Assembly (NCBI GenBank): GCA_049116335.1
Contig: JAGDYZ010000018.1
Location: forward strand, 49,724-113,723
Reading direction: 5' to 3'
DNA length: 64,000 bases
Origin: CANMIH01 sp049116335
GTDB taxonomy: Bacteria; Pseudomonadota; Alphaproteobacteria; Rhodobacterales; Rhodobacteraceae
Under the pieces are notes generated by a model, which was given only the letters and a program-made list of their open reading frames with translations, did not search any database and was not told the origin of the DNA. Shown here piece after piece: positions 8,783 through 17,403 of the stretch (positions are counted from its first letter, which is position 1; each line of letters begins with the position of its first letter). Both the position numbers and the translations under genes were made by a program.

Positions 8783-9691
8783 ATGGTATTTCTGACAATC
8801 CTTTTGGGACTGATGCCCAGCATGCTGATGGTGACGCTGGGTGGCGTTGTGCGCAAACGTCTTTCCGTGAACGCCTGGCAGGGGTTGGACAAGCTCAACT
8901 TTGAAATCCTCTTTCCTGCCCTGATTTTTGTGGCCGCCTCAGGCCGTCCCATTGCGCCACGCGACATCCTCAGCATTGGCCCTGCAGTCTGGGCTATGCT
9001 CACCGCAGCACTGGTGATCGGCTATGCCGCACGCCGATTTGGGCCAGACCGCTTTGTCGATTTCGCCGGGGCCTGGCAAACCGCCTGGCGTTTCAACACC
9101 GCCATGGCATTTGTCGCAGCAGCAACGCTGAGCGAGCCTCCTCTGGCCGAACTGGCGGTGGCAGTGGGCATGGCGATTCCGCTGGCCAATGTCTTTGCGG
9201 TGTCCGCCCTGTCGCGCGGTCAGGGCAGTCTGGGTCAAACCCTGATCAAAGTGCTGCGCAATCCATTCCTGATCGCCTCGGTCTCTGGGGTGATTGTGGG
9301 AGTTTCGGGCCTCCAGATACCCGCCCCGCTGATGGCCCCGCTTGAAATGCTGGCCACAGCCGCGATTCCCGTGGCGCTGATTTCTGTGGGGGCGACGATG
9401 AACTGGGGGGCCTTGGCGCGGCTGGATCGGTTCAGTGGCATTCTCGTTGCCACCAAACTTGCCATTCTGCCCGCCCTGACCTTTGCTGCGTGCCTGACCT
9501 TGAAGGTCGATCCGGTTCTGGCCCGTACTCTGGTCTTGTTCGGCGCCCTGCCCACCGCCTCAGCCTCTCATGTGCTGGCGGCGGGCTTTGGTGCGGATCG
9601 CGAGCTCTCCGCGACCCTTGTTGCGCAATCCACTTTGCTCAGTGCAGCAACCTTGCCGCTGTGGATCACGCTTATTGAACTGACCTTCTGA
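8783..9691 (+). CDS. AEC family transporter (auxin efflux carrier-like)
   Basis: 302-residue integral membrane protein with about ten hydrophobic segments in two repeats. Features such as NFEILFPALIFVAAS near the N-terminus and LFGALPTASASHVLAAGFG near the C-terminus are typical of bacterial AEC permeases, which export or import small organic anions. The start is ATG at 8783, 85 bases after the creD-like stop and beyond its hairpin, so co-transcription is uncertain. It ends two bases before the convergent DUF4399 gene. Confidence 0.87.
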   Translation: MVFLTILLGLMPSMLMVTLGGVVRKRLSVNAWQGLDKLNFEILFPALIFVAASGRPIAPRDILSIGPAVWAMLTAALVIGYAARRFGPDRFVDFAGAWQTAWRFNTAMAFVAAATLSEPPLAELAVAVGMAIPLANVFAVSALSRGQGSLGQTLIKVLRNPFLIASVSGVIVGVSGLQIPAPLMAPLEMLATAAIPVALISVGATMNWGALARLDRFSGILVATKLAILPALTFAACLTLKVDPVLARTLVLFGALPTASASHVLAAGFGADRELSATLVAQSTLLSAATLPLWITLIELTF

Positions 9692-9693
9692 CC

Positions 9694-10137
9694 CTATTCG
9701 GTCACGGTGATCGTAATCACGTCGGACACCACTGGCGGATTGTGCGGCACATGGAACATGTCACCCAGCACCATCTGAAGCGTATGTGTCCCCGGCGCCA
9801 GATCAAGCATGGTTTCCGTCTGACCACCGCCAAAGTGTTTGTGATTGTCATCCGCATAGAGGCCATCGGCGGTCATATCCGCATCCTCAGCACCTTCGCC
9901 AAAGGGCGCGCGATCAATCAGGAGGTGGTGATGCCCAGTGTTTTCCTTCTCGGTCCCAGCGGGGGCAACGCCCATGCCCTTCAGACCAAACACCACAGAG
10001 ACCTTGCCCTGCACCGTGTCCCCATCCGAGAGATTGATAAAATAAACCTCCGCCCCCTCGGGCGATGGTGTTTCTCCGGCCAAGGCCATGGTTGCGGTCA
10101 TAAATGTTGCAGCTACCGCTACGATCACATTTTTCAT
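9694..10137 (-). CDS. DUF4399 domain secreted protein
   Basis: 147 residues. A signal peptide (residues 1-20, TATMALAGE) is followed by a single beta-rich domain with the signatures VYFINLSDGDTV, GLKGMGVAPAG and TGHHHLLID. This is the DUF4399 family, often found in marine proteobacteria; its function is not established, although the histidine cluster suggests metal or ligand binding in the periplasm. The start at 10137 was chosen because it gives the signal peptide. It is divergent from the sigma/anti-sigma pair, which might control it; that link is inference. Confidence 0.82.
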   Translation of the reverse strand: MKNVIVAVAATFMTATMALAGETPSPEGAEVYFINLSDGDTVQGKVSVVFGLKGMGVAPAGTEKENTGHHHLLIDRAPFGEGAEDADMTADGLYADDNHKHFGGGQTETMLDLAPGTHTLQMVLGDMFHVPHNPPVVSDVITITVTE

Positions 10138-10206
10138 AGGTCTGTTTCCCTTTGTTGCTCGGGACGGCTTGCGCGTCCTATAGAAACAAACACGAGGGAG
10201 ACGGGT

Positions 10207-10737
10207 ATTATTCGGCGGTTTTTCAAAAAAACTGGAGAACGACAGGTACGGGATGGGCTGGAAGAGGTCTTTCCCCGACTGTGGCGATATTGTTTGGCAC
10301 AAACCGGTCAACGCGATTGGGCCAATGAGCTTGCCCAGATGACTTCGATCCGAGCTTTGGAAAAAGCGCATCTCTTCGACCCCGAAACCCATCTGGACCG
10401 CTGGCTGTTTCGCATGGCCCATAACCTCTGGCTCAATGAGCTGCGCGCGCGGCGTGTGCGACAGGGGGGTGGCCTGGTGCCCGTTGAAGACGTCGATCTT
10501 CCTGACACGTCCTCATCCACAGAAGTGAATATTCTGGCCCGAGAGGTGTTCTCCTTTATAGAGCAGCTGCCCGAGGCACAGCGCGTGACGGTGTTGCTGG
10601 TCTATGTCGAAGGGTTCCGATATGCCGAGGCCGCCGAGGTGCTCGAGATTCCAATTGGGACCGTGATGAGCCGTCTGGCCGCCGCTCGCAAACGGTTGAC
10701 CACTCTGGCAGGTGAACAAAAGGAAAAGGGTACATGA
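10207..10737 (+). CDS. ECF-type RNA polymerase sigma factor
   Basis: About 176 residues with sigma-70 region 2 (EEVFPRLWRYCLA through THLDRWLFRMAHNLWLNELR) and region 4 (FSFIEQLPEAQRVTVLLVY and AEVLEIPIGTVMSRLAAARKRL). No ATG, GTG or TTG start lies in a sensible place: the frame stays open into the divergent promoter region, but the family homology begins at IRRFFKKTG. The best-placed start is ATT at 10207 or 10210, 8-11 bases after GAGGGAG. Its stop overlaps the start of the next gene (ATGA at 10734), so the two are translationally coupled. Start position is therefore uncertain by several codons. Confidence 0.85.
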   Translation: MIRRFFKKTGERQVRDGLEEVFPRLWRYCLAQTGQRDWANELAQMTSIRALEKAHLFDPETHLDRWLFRMAHNLWLNELRARRVRQGGGLVPVEDVDLPDTSSSTEVNILAREVFSFIEQLPEAQRVTVLLVYVEGFRYAEAAEVLEIPIGTVMSRLAAARKRLTTLAGEQKEKGT

Positions 10738-11447
10738 CGCTGGACGCCTTCTCTGACGAAGATCTGACGGCCTGGTTGGATGGCGAAGCCTCCGGAGACC
10801 TGTCCCAGCGGATCAAAGCGGCGGATAGTCCTGCTTTGCAAGCGCGTCTGGCAGAGCTGCGCAATGGGCGCGCGTTGGCCGAGACCATGTTTGCAGAAGC
10901 ATTACAGCTCGCCCCTCCAATGCCCACGCTACCGGTTCAAACGCAGAGAACGTCGTCTGGATGGATCGCCGGTGGATTGATAGGATTGGCCGCAGGTCTT
11001 CTCTTGGCCTTTGCCCCTATGCTTTGGCGCAGCCACGCGATCGAACCCTGGCATCAGGACGTAGCCGCCTATCAGGCACTCTATATTCCACAGACGCTGA
11101 CATCGGTGCCTGCGGATGGTGCTGCGGATCTGGCCCGCCTGTCTGAGGCATTAGGACGGGACCTGACCGGATTGCCCGATGTGTCGCAACTTGAATTTCG
11201 CAGAGCCCAAGCTCTGGGGTTTGAGGGGCGTGTGTTGATCCAGATCGCGTATCGCGGTCCCGATGGCGTCCCTTATGCTCTGTGTATCCTGAATAAATCA
11301 GGCGACGCCACAGACCTCAAAGCACAGCAACTGGCAGGCATGCAGGCCGCCAGCTGGGCAGACCAGAACCACCGCTTTCTTTTGATTGGTGGCACCGATG
11401 CCCAATTTGTCCAGAATGCGGCCCAACAGTTTGCTGCAGCGCTCTGA
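10734..11447 (+). CDS. Anti-sigma factor (membrane-anchored)
   Basis: 237 residues. The N-terminal 40 residues (FSDEDLTAWLDGEASGDL) form the short cytoplasmic helix typical of anti-sigma factors. A Pro-rich linker and one membrane helix (about residues 79-98, WIAGGLIGLAAGLLLAFAP) follow, then a periplasmic domain of about 135 residues. No zinc-binding HxxxCxxC is present, so it is not a ZAS-type anti-sigma. Overlaps the sigma gene by ATGA; expected to hold it at the membrane until a periplasmic signal arrives. Confidence 0.85.
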   Translation: MTLDAFSDEDLTAWLDGEASGDLSQRIKAADSPALQARLAELRNGRALAETMFAEALQLAPPMPTLPVQTQRTSSGWIAGGLIGLAAGLLLAFAPMLWRSHAIEPWHQDVAAYQALYIPQTLTSVPADGAADLARLSEALGRDLTGLPDVSQLEFRRAQALGFEGRVLIQIAYRGPDGVPYALCILNKSGDATDLKAQQLAGMQAASWADQNHRFLLIGGTDAQFVQNAAQQFAAAL

Positions 11448-11621
11448 TTTGTTTCCAATACCTTAGCCTATCGGCGGTTTGTGCACAGTCTTAACAATTC
11501 GTTGTTTCGCAATCTCAAACAGACCGTCTAAATTCCCCGGTATTGTCTGCCCACTGCCCCAATCGCGCCCTTTTTCGCCGCCATACAAGCTGCAAGACAA
11601 ACGTGAATTGAGGACCTGAGC

Positions 11622-12527
11622 ATGGACCGCCTGACCGAAATGGAAGCATTTGCCACTGTGGTGGACCAAGGTGGCTTTACCGATGCCGCCAAGAAAATGG
11701 GGATCTCAAAATCCGCAGTATCCAAACATGTGTCATCGCTTGAGGCCCGTCTCGGCGCCCGGCTGCTGAACCGCACCACACGCCGGGTGAGCCCCACAGA
11801 AATTGGCCTTGCCTACTACGACCGCGCGCGCCGTGTGCTGAACGATGCCGGGGAAGCAGATGCGCTTGTCACCTCGATGCAATCGGCGCCGTCAGGCCTG
11901 TTGCGGATTTCGGTCGCCACCGATTTCGGAGTGAACCACCTGTCGCCGGTTTTGGGCGATTTCCTGGCCGAATTCCCAGACATCACCGTGAACATGGTGC
12001 TCAACAACCGTTATGTTGAGCTAATCTCGGAAGGCTTTGACATGGCGATCCGCATTGGTGAGCTGGAAGACAGCACGCTGCGGGCCCGCAAGCTGACCGA
12101 GACAACGAAACGTATGATCGCCGCGCCAAGCTATTTTGAAAAATACGGCCGTCCGCAACGCATCGACGATCTGAATGAACACAAGCTTCTGCATTACTCG
12201 AACCAAGCCTCGGGCAATGTTTGGAAACTGACCGCACCGTCGGGTGAAAAGCGTCAGGTGCGCACGGCGGGTTGGTTGACCGTCAATGATGGCCAATCGC
12301 TGCTGAATGCCTGCACCGCCGGTCTCGGTATCGCCTACCTGCCGTCTTACCTGTACCATGACGCCATGGAGGCCGGTTTGGTCGAAGACGCCATCCCGGA
12401 TCTGCCGGTGGAAACACAGGGCGTCTATGCCGTTTACCCACCGGGCCGCTTTACTCAGCCCAAAGTGCGCGCATTTATCGATTTCCTTGCGCATGCCTTT
12501 GCCGACAAAGGCCCGCTGGTCTGGTAA
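11622..12527 (+). CDS. LysR family transcriptional regulator
   Basis: 301 residues. An N-terminal winged helix-turn-helix (about residues 3-62: MEAFATVVDQGGFTDAAKKM, then ISKSAVSKHVSSLEARLG) and a C-terminal periplasmic-binding-protein-like effector domain (about 90-295) are the full LysR layout. It resembles the CrgA/DsdC-like branch that regulates oxidative or aromatic metabolism genes, but target and inducer cannot be read. GAGG upstream supports the start at 11622. Transcribed alone, with its own terminator. Confidence 0.93.
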   Translation: MDRLTEMEAFATVVDQGGFTDAAKKMGISKSAVSKHVSSLEARLGARLLNRTTRRVSPTEIGLAYYDRARRVLNDAGEADALVTSMQSAPSGLLRISVATDFGVNHLSPVLGDFLAEFPDITVNMVLNNRYVELISEGFDMAIRIGELEDSTLRARKLTETTKRMIAAPSYFEKYGRPQRIDDLNEHKLLHYSNQASGNVWKLTAPSGEKRQVRTAGWLTVNDGQSLLNACTAGLGIAYLPSYLYHDAMEAGLVEDAIPDLPVETQGVYAVYPPGRFTQPKVRAFIDFLAHAFADKGPLVW

Positions 12528-12555
12528 GGCCCGGCCAGGAACCTAGCTTAATGCA

Positions 12556-12588
12556 ACGCCCAGCGCCTCAATGGTGACTGGGCGTTTT
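12556..12588 (+). terminator. Intrinsic terminator of LysR gene
   Basis: 8-bp stem ACGCCCAG / CTGGGCGT with a 14-base loop, ending in TTTT, 28 bases after the stop at 12527. Confidence 0.8.
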
Positions 12589-12741
12589 GATTCAATCCGC
12601 AACGCTCTGGATGACGCATCATACAGATTCATTGCGAAACGTTTTCTCTGTTTTCCTCTTCGCCCGGTTGGGTAGACTGAATCTTGCAATTCATCTTTCG
12701 ATTTCAGCAACAGCTTCGCACATTGAGCAGGAGAGCCCGCA

Positions 12742-13584
12742 ATGTCTGTTTCGACGATCCTCCCCGCATCCGAGACATCCATGGAGATTCTCTGTGAGAC
12801 AATGTTGGATGCCTTTTCGGATTATGCGGTTCCCATGCAGCTCAGCACCACGCAGTTTGCCGATATGATGCACCAGCGTGGCCTGGATCTGGCCAGCTCT
12901 CGCATTGCACATGTCGAGGGGCAGGTTGCGGCTATCTGGCTGACCGCCATCCGGGACAAGCGCGCCTATCTGATTTCAAGCGGCACCCGCCCGGCGCATC
13001 GGTCCAAGGGCCTTGCCCGCGCCATGGCCACGTCAAATCTGGCACATCTGAAAAAGGTTGGAGTGCGATCCTTTCAGACCGAAGTTCTACGCAACAATGA
13101 CACGGCAGAGGCCTTGTATCGGTCCTTGGGCATGATCCGGCATCGACAACTGGATTGCTACAGCCTCTCGGCGCCGGATCATGTCGCACCACCCAAATTT
13201 CAGTTCAAGCAAACCACCTGGGATGAAATCGCCCCCGAGACCCAGGCCCTGTTGGAGTGGGAGCCATCTTGGCAAAACGACAGACACGCGCTCAGCGCAC
13301 TGCCCGAACAGGTCACCTGCCTGTCATTGTTGGTTGGATCGGCTCTGATTGCCTTTGCCGCCCTCCAAAGCCAAACCGGCACCGTGCAACAGATTGCCGT
13401 ACACAAATCCGCGCGTCGCACAGGGATCGCAAGCGCGCTTATTGCGGCCCTTCAGACGCAGATGCCGGGCCGCGCCATGCGCTTTATCAACATCTGCGAC
13501 AGCGATCGCGCTTTTCGTCAGTGGGTTTCTCACATGGGCGCGCAGGAGATGATCGGCCAATATGAACTGAGGATGTCGCTCTAA
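12742..13584 (+). CDS. GNAT family N-acetyltransferase (two GNAT-like halves)
   Basis: 280 residues containing two acetyltransferase-like halves. The first (about 1-140) has the acetyl-CoA loop region SSGTRPAHRSKGLARAM and the terminal NNDTAEALYRSLGM. The second (about 190-280) has VHKSARRTGIASALIAALQ. The acceptor substrate is unknown. Start supported by AGGAG 10 bases upstream. No operon partner: a terminator lies before it and the next gene converges. Confidence 0.85.
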   Translation: MSVSTILPASETSMEILCETMLDAFSDYAVPMQLSTTQFADMMHQRGLDLASSRIAHVEGQVAAIWLTAIRDKRAYLISSGTRPAHRSKGLARAMATSNLAHLKKVGVRSFQTEVLRNNDTAEALYRSLGMIRHRQLDCYSLSAPDHVAPPKFQFKQTTWDEIAPETQALLEWEPSWQNDRHALSALPEQVTCLSLLVGSALIAFAALQSQTGTVQQIAVHKSARRTGIASALIAALQTQMPGRAMRFINICDSDRAFRQWVSHMGAQEMIGQYELRMSL

Positions 13585-13614
13585 GGCGCAGGTTCCGGCT
13601 ATAACTGCCCGATC

Positions 13615-14598
13615 TTATTCAGTTGAGATGAGGACCGCTTCGACACGACGATTGGCGTCACGCCACTGAGGCGTCAGATTGGTGGTCATCGGTGCAAGAT
13701 AGCCGACCCCATCCGCTCCGATCTGAGATTTGCGGGTTTTGTGAGTTTGGCGCAGGTAGGTCACCGCCGCCTGTGCCCGCTTGCGTGACAGGGCCTGATT
13801 GCTCGACAGGCTGCCCACCGCATCTGTGTGCCCCACAAACAGGATCCGTCTTTCAGGTCGCGCCGCAAGATAGGCCGCAATCTGATCCAATGACGCAATC
13901 GATCCGGCGCGCAGCGTTGACGACCCGGACTTGAACATCATATCCGTTAGGATCACGTGGCCTTGTTGCTCAAGCTTCGCAATGAGCCCCTCAACGGGGG
14001 TCTGCACCGGTGCCGCGTCGGTCGCAGGTACACCCGCTTCAACTGAAGGACTTGGAGTGACCTGCGTATCAACCGCGGGACCCTCCGTTTGGGTGATCCC
14101 GAGATCTTCCCCCACACGTATGATCTGGATATATCCAGCCCAGTCATCGCGGCTTGTCAGCACCGTGGCGACGTCACCCGCAGGAGACCGCGCCGAGACA
14201 AAATGATAACCGGCCAGATCGACAAACATACCCGGCGCAGGCAGCACAAGGGTGGCAAACCTGAAATCAAAGCCGCCACAGACATCTGCGCTACAATCCA
14301 GCAGAATATCAAACCCGGCCTCGGTCAGTTGATCGCGCAGAGGCTTCAAAAGCTGAAATGGGGTCGCCCCACCTCCCGGAACACGCCAGGACTGGGCCCG
14401 TACCTGCCCTTCAACGCGCTGTGTCGGCACACCGTCGTCAAAGCTCCACGGGCCCAGGGGCACCGCATAGGCCCCCTGATCCTGCACCACATTCAGCGTT
14501 TCCTCTGCCCCACGGGGCAGTGCCAAATCCTGAGCAAAGCCCGGCAGCGCGATCAAAGCCGCCAAGCCTGTCCCGATGAGTATGTGGTGCGTCGTCAT
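13615..14598 (-). CDS. OmpA family outer-membrane/periplasmic protein
   Basis: 327 residues. Signal peptide 1-22 (LAALIALPGFAQ). A central domain (about 30-180) has a Cys pair (LLDCSADVCGGF); a Pro/Thr-rich linker follows; the C-terminal OmpA-like peptidoglycan-binding domain spans about 210-327, with FVGHTDAVGS, NQALSRKRAQAAVTYL and the terminal NRRVEAVL. It should link outer membrane or periplasm to the cell wall. It is the last gene of a minus-strand operon running from 16636, starting 9 bases after the preceding stop. Confidence 0.9.
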   Translation of the reverse strand: MTTHHILIGTGLAALIALPGFAQDLALPRGAEETLNVVQDQGAYAVPLGPWSFDDGVPTQRVEGQVRAQSWRVPGGGATPFQLLKPLRDQLTEAGFDILLDCSADVCGGFDFRFATLVLPAPGMFVDLAGYHFVSARSPAGDVATVLTSRDDWAGYIQIIRVGEDLGITQTEGPAVDTQVTPSPSVEAGVPATDAAPVQTPVEGLIAKLEQQGHVILTDMMFKSGSSTLRAGSIASLDQIAAYLAARPERRILFVGHTDAVGSLSSNQALSRKRAQAAVTYLRQTHKTRKSQIGADGVGYLAPMTTNLTPQWRDANRRVEAVLISTE

Positions 14599-14607
14599 AC
14601 CCAGAGT

Positions 14608-15180
14608 TTAGCGCGACTGGCTGTGATATTCAGGGTTTGGCCGCATATCGGTCGCGCTTGCCACGCGGTTGGTCATATTGAAAAAGCCCGCCACATTGGC
14701 GATGTCCCAGATATCGCGATCCGAAAACCCAGCATCGCGCAGCGCCTGACGGTCTTCTTCGGTGATTTCAAACGAGGCTTTGGTCATCTTTTCAGCAAAG
14801 CCAAGCATCGCATGATGGCGCGGACTAAGATCTGCCACCCGCCAGTTCATAACCATCTGTTCACCCAGGATTGGATCCCCAGACAGCGCCCGAACCGCCT
14901 GACCATGTGCGGTGAGACAATAGTAACAGCGGTTCACAGCCGAGACAGCCACAGCGATCATCTCACGTTCCAGCTTGGACAAACCGCTGTCGGCCAGCAT
15001 CAGCTCATTGTAGAGCATGGTAAAGCTATTCAGCTTAGCAATATCAAAGGCATAGGCCTGAAGCACATTTGGGATCATGCCCAGCTTGTCCTGACAGATA
15101 TCAAAGTATTTCTGTGTATCTTCGGGCAGGGGGTCGACCATCGGCAGGTCAAGCGCGGTGGGCATGGATTTCTGTGTCAC
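14608..15180 (-). CDS. Peroxidase-related protein, AhpD/carboxymuconolactone decarboxylase-like
   Basis: 190-residue all-helical protein of the uncharacterised peroxidase-related (AhpD-like) family. The redox motif is CYYC in NRCYYCLTAHG, with the His a few residues later, the arrangement of alkylhydroperoxidase D. Likely a cytoplasmic peroxide or thiol-based reductase; the reducing partner is not evident. Its start overlaps the preceding GNAT stop by four bases, so they are translationally coupled. A second, distinct AhpD-like gene lies at 26659. Confidence 0.9.
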   Translation of the reverse strand: MTQKSMPTALDLPMVDPLPEDTQKYFDICQDKLGMIPNVLQAYAFDIAKLNSFTMLYNELMLADSGLSKLEREMIAVAVSAVNRCYYCLTAHGQAVRALSGDPILGEQMVMNWRVADLSPRHHAMLGFAEKMTKASFEITEEDRQALRDAGFSDRDIWDIANVAGFFNMTNRVASATDMRPNPEYHSQSR

Positions 15181-15917
15181 GATAGGTCGCCTTCAGGATC
15201 TTTTAGAATACGGTAGTGGTACTGTCCCACAAGCTCCATGCCTAAGGAAGCATAGAGCGCGTTTGCCGCGACATTGGCCTGGGTGCAAGCCACGGCCATT
15301 TGATGCGCGCCTTTACGCTCGGCCCAGAGGCCCGCCGCCCGCATCAACCAACCAGCCATCCCTTTGCCTCGGTGCTCTTCTCGCACCTCCAAAGCATGCA
15401 CCATCGCGGTCCCTTCATAGAGTGCGCAGAACCCGGCGCCGCCCGGGCGGTCGGAAACACGACCAAACATGCTTGTCTTCTGGAGCTTACAACGATCCAT
15501 CACCCTCAGGCGCGCTTCGGTGATGCCCCCCTCGGCCCAGATCTCTTTCATGATTTCCAAGGGCTCCCAGATGGTAAAGGCCGTGACGCGGGGCAGCTTT
15601 CTGTCGACAAACTGGCCGATCGGCGCCACCCAGAGATGGGTTGTGTCCACCAGTTCATAGCCGCGCTCGGCAAGAGCTGCATCCAACGCCTCTTCGCCGG
15701 GGCGGATCTGAAATAGAGGGTCTTGGCCCATGAGACGCATGGCACTTTCTGCTGCGCCCAGATCTTCCGGGGCCCAGACCCCATTCAGTGTTGCGGCAGA
15801 TACGCGTTTGCCCCCACCACGTCCCTCGCGCAGGGTCCAGGGACCAGCCTCAACCTGTGCAGCCGCAGGCCAAGTTGCTTCGAGGACGGCAAAAATCTTG
15901 TCAGTCATCTGGGTCAT
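15177..15917 (-). CDS. GNAT family N-acetyltransferase
   Basis: 246 residues. The GNAT fold is in the C-terminal half: EVREEHRGKGMAGWLMRAA (acetyl-CoA binding loop) and NVAANALYASLGMELVGQYHY. The N-terminal half (EATWPAAAQVEAGPWTLREG) is specific to a small family seen in roseobacters, function unknown. Overlaps the upstream CinA-type gene by four bases (stop/start ATGA type) and the downstream AhpD-like gene by four bases. Confidence 0.88.
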   Translation of the reverse strand: MTQMTDKIFAVLEATWPAAAQVEAGPWTLREGRGGGKRVSAATLNGVWAPEDLGAAESAMRLMGQDPLFQIRPGEEALDAALAERGYELVDTTHLWVAPIGQFVDRKLPRVTAFTIWEPLEIMKEIWAEGGITEARLRVMDRCKLQKTSMFGRVSDRPGGAGFCALYEGTAMVHALEVREEHRGKGMAGWLMRAAGLWAERKGAHQMAVACTQANVAANALYASLGMELVGQYHYRILKDPEGDLS

Positions 15918-16636
15918 GCGGGAAACAGCGCCGCCAATCGCGACATAGCCGCATCAATCCGCGCCCCATCTGTGCCTCGCACCACAAGGTTAGATCCATA
16001 GACGCCATCTTTTTGGAACGGATAAGACCCGAATTGCAGATCTGCAAATTCATCTGCCAATGCCCCCAGTGGCGCGGCGATATCTCCTTCTCCGCGCTGG
16101 ACCCGAAGCGTCTGGCTCAGCAGGGGCGTGCCGCCGGTCAGGTTGGGCAAAAGGCTGGCCACCATGGCTTGAAAGACCGTGGGAACGCCTGCCATAACAT
16201 GCACATTGCCAAGACTGAACCCGGGTGCAATCGACACGGGATTGTCGATCAAAGTTGCCCCCTCTGGAATGCGGGCCATGCGCAACCGCGCCTCGTTCAA
16301 CTCCTGCCCCTGCCGGTCATAATGCGCCTGCAGTAGGGCCCGCGCATCATCCCGGACATCAATCGACGCGCCACAGGCCTCTGCCACACAATCGGCAGTG
16401 ATATCATCATGGGTTGGACCGATGCCCCCTGACGTCACCACGATGTCATAGCTGTCTTTCAGGGCAGTGATCGCAGAGACGATGGCCGGGCGATTGTCGC
16501 TCACCACACGGACCTCGTGCAGATCAATCCCCTGCTTGGTAAACTCCTGCGCCAGATAGTGCATATTGGCGTCGCGTGTGCGGCCTGACAGGATTTCATC
16601 CCCGATGACCAGCATCGCGGCTGATGGATTTGTCAT
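15914..16636 (-). CDS. CinA-like/molybdopterin-binding domain protein
   Basis: 240-residue protein consisting of the MoaB/MogA-like (CinA N-terminal) domain: MLVIGDEILSGRTRDANMHY at the N-terminus and VVTSGGIGPTHDDIT in the middle are diagnostic. It lacks the C-terminal nicotinamide deamidase domain of full-length CinA. In this family the domain can act as a pyrophosphatase on nucleotide adducts; whether this one does is unknown. Start at 16636 chosen because GGAGGG lies 5 bases upstream. First gene of the four-gene minus operon ending at 13615. Confidence 0.9.
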   Translation of the reverse strand: MTNPSAAMLVIGDEILSGRTRDANMHYLAQEFTKQGIDLHEVRVVSDNRPAIVSAITALKDSYDIVVTSGGIGPTHDDITADCVAEACGASIDVRDDARALLQAHYDRQGQELNEARLRMARIPEGATLIDNPVSIAPGFSLGNVHVMAGVPTVFQAMVASLLPNLTGGTPLLSQTLRVQRGEGDIAAPLGALADEFADLQFGSYPFQKDGVYGSNLVVRGTDGARIDAAMSRLAALFPA

Positions 16637-16699
16637 ACGTCCCTCCTGCATCCGTGCTTTGGCGCAAGAATAGCCCGCCTGACGCCACCCGCAAGCGGT

Positions 16700-17239
16700 T
16701 CAGCTGCGCAAAACGGCCTCTGCCGCATCGTCAAAGGCCTGAACCTCTGCCAAAGTCCGCGCCATAATCATTGCGCCCTCAAGTGTGGCGACGGTTTCAC
16801 GGGCCCGTTTGCGGGCATTTTCCACATCTGTTTGCCGAAAAACATCCGTCACCCAATCCAAAACCTGATGAAAGAAGTGGCGAATTTCCTCGGCAACCAT
16901 TGGTGGTAGAATCGCAATCTGCGCTCCGAACATGCCACACAGGCACATCTTGTCCTCTTCGACCAAAGCATAGCGCACCATAGCCACAAGTTTTGCCAGC
17001 TGGTCCGTAGCAGGTTCTGCTTCTACAGCCCCCAAAGCGCCGATAAACCGGAGCCGATAGCGTTCTGAGACGCGCGTGGCCAGATATTCGATGTCTCTAA
17101 AATGGGTCTGGATCTGATCTGCTGTCAGACCCGTGATCTCTGCGATCTGTTCAAAATTGATCGCCCCATATCCGCCATCGCGGATCTGCGCTTCGGCGGC
17201 ATCCAAGATGCTGGTGGTTTCCGGTGTCATATCCATCAT
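16700..17239 (-). CDS. TetR family transcriptional regulator
   Basis: 179 residues. The N-terminal helix-turn-helix is recognisable (about 8-55: ILDAAEAQIRDGGYGAINFEQIA and GLTADQIQTHFRDIEYLATRV), and the C-terminal helical ligand domain carries CLCGMFGAQI. The exact start among three close ATGs (17239, 17236, 17230) is unclear; none has a strong ribosome-binding site. Divergent from sfsA. An inverted repeat in the shared intergenic region could be its operator. It precedes the CinA-type operon by about 60 bases on the same strand. Confidence 0.85.
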   Translation of the reverse strand: MMDMTPETTSILDAAEAQIRDGGYGAINFEQIAEITGLTADQIQTHFRDIEYLATRVSERYRLRFIGALGAVEAEPATDQLAKLVAMVRYALVEEDKMCLCGMFGAQIAILPPMVAEEIRHFFHQVLDWVTDVFRQTDVENARKRARETVATLEGAMIMARTLAEVQAFDDAAEAVLRS

Positions 17240-17242
17240 AAG

Positions 17243-17323
17243 TTGTCGTATCTTCGCCGTCGTTCAGAAACAGTATTGAAAAGTCACAATTTTCCTTTGC
17301 GATAAGATCAAAGATACGCGACA
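17243..17323. promoter_or_regulatory. Widely spaced inverted repeat between tetR-type gene and sfsA
   Basis: TTGTCGTATCTTC at 17243-17255 and AAAGATACGCGACA at 17310-17323 are imperfect reverse complements (TGTCG, 0 or 2 bases, TATCTT). Their position in the divergent promoter region fits operator half-sites for the TetR regulator; this is inference. Confidence 0.35.
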
Positions 17324-17403
17324 CCTTGATCCGATCGCCGACATGTTGAGGGGCTGTTTGCCCCTACGTCAAGTTTTCTTTCGACCCTGCGCCGGAGAGT
17401 TGC

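Noticed and set aside
14089..15216. 375-codon plus-strand frame over the OmpA and AhpD-like genes
   Set aside because: Shadow frame, crosses the boundary of two real genes.
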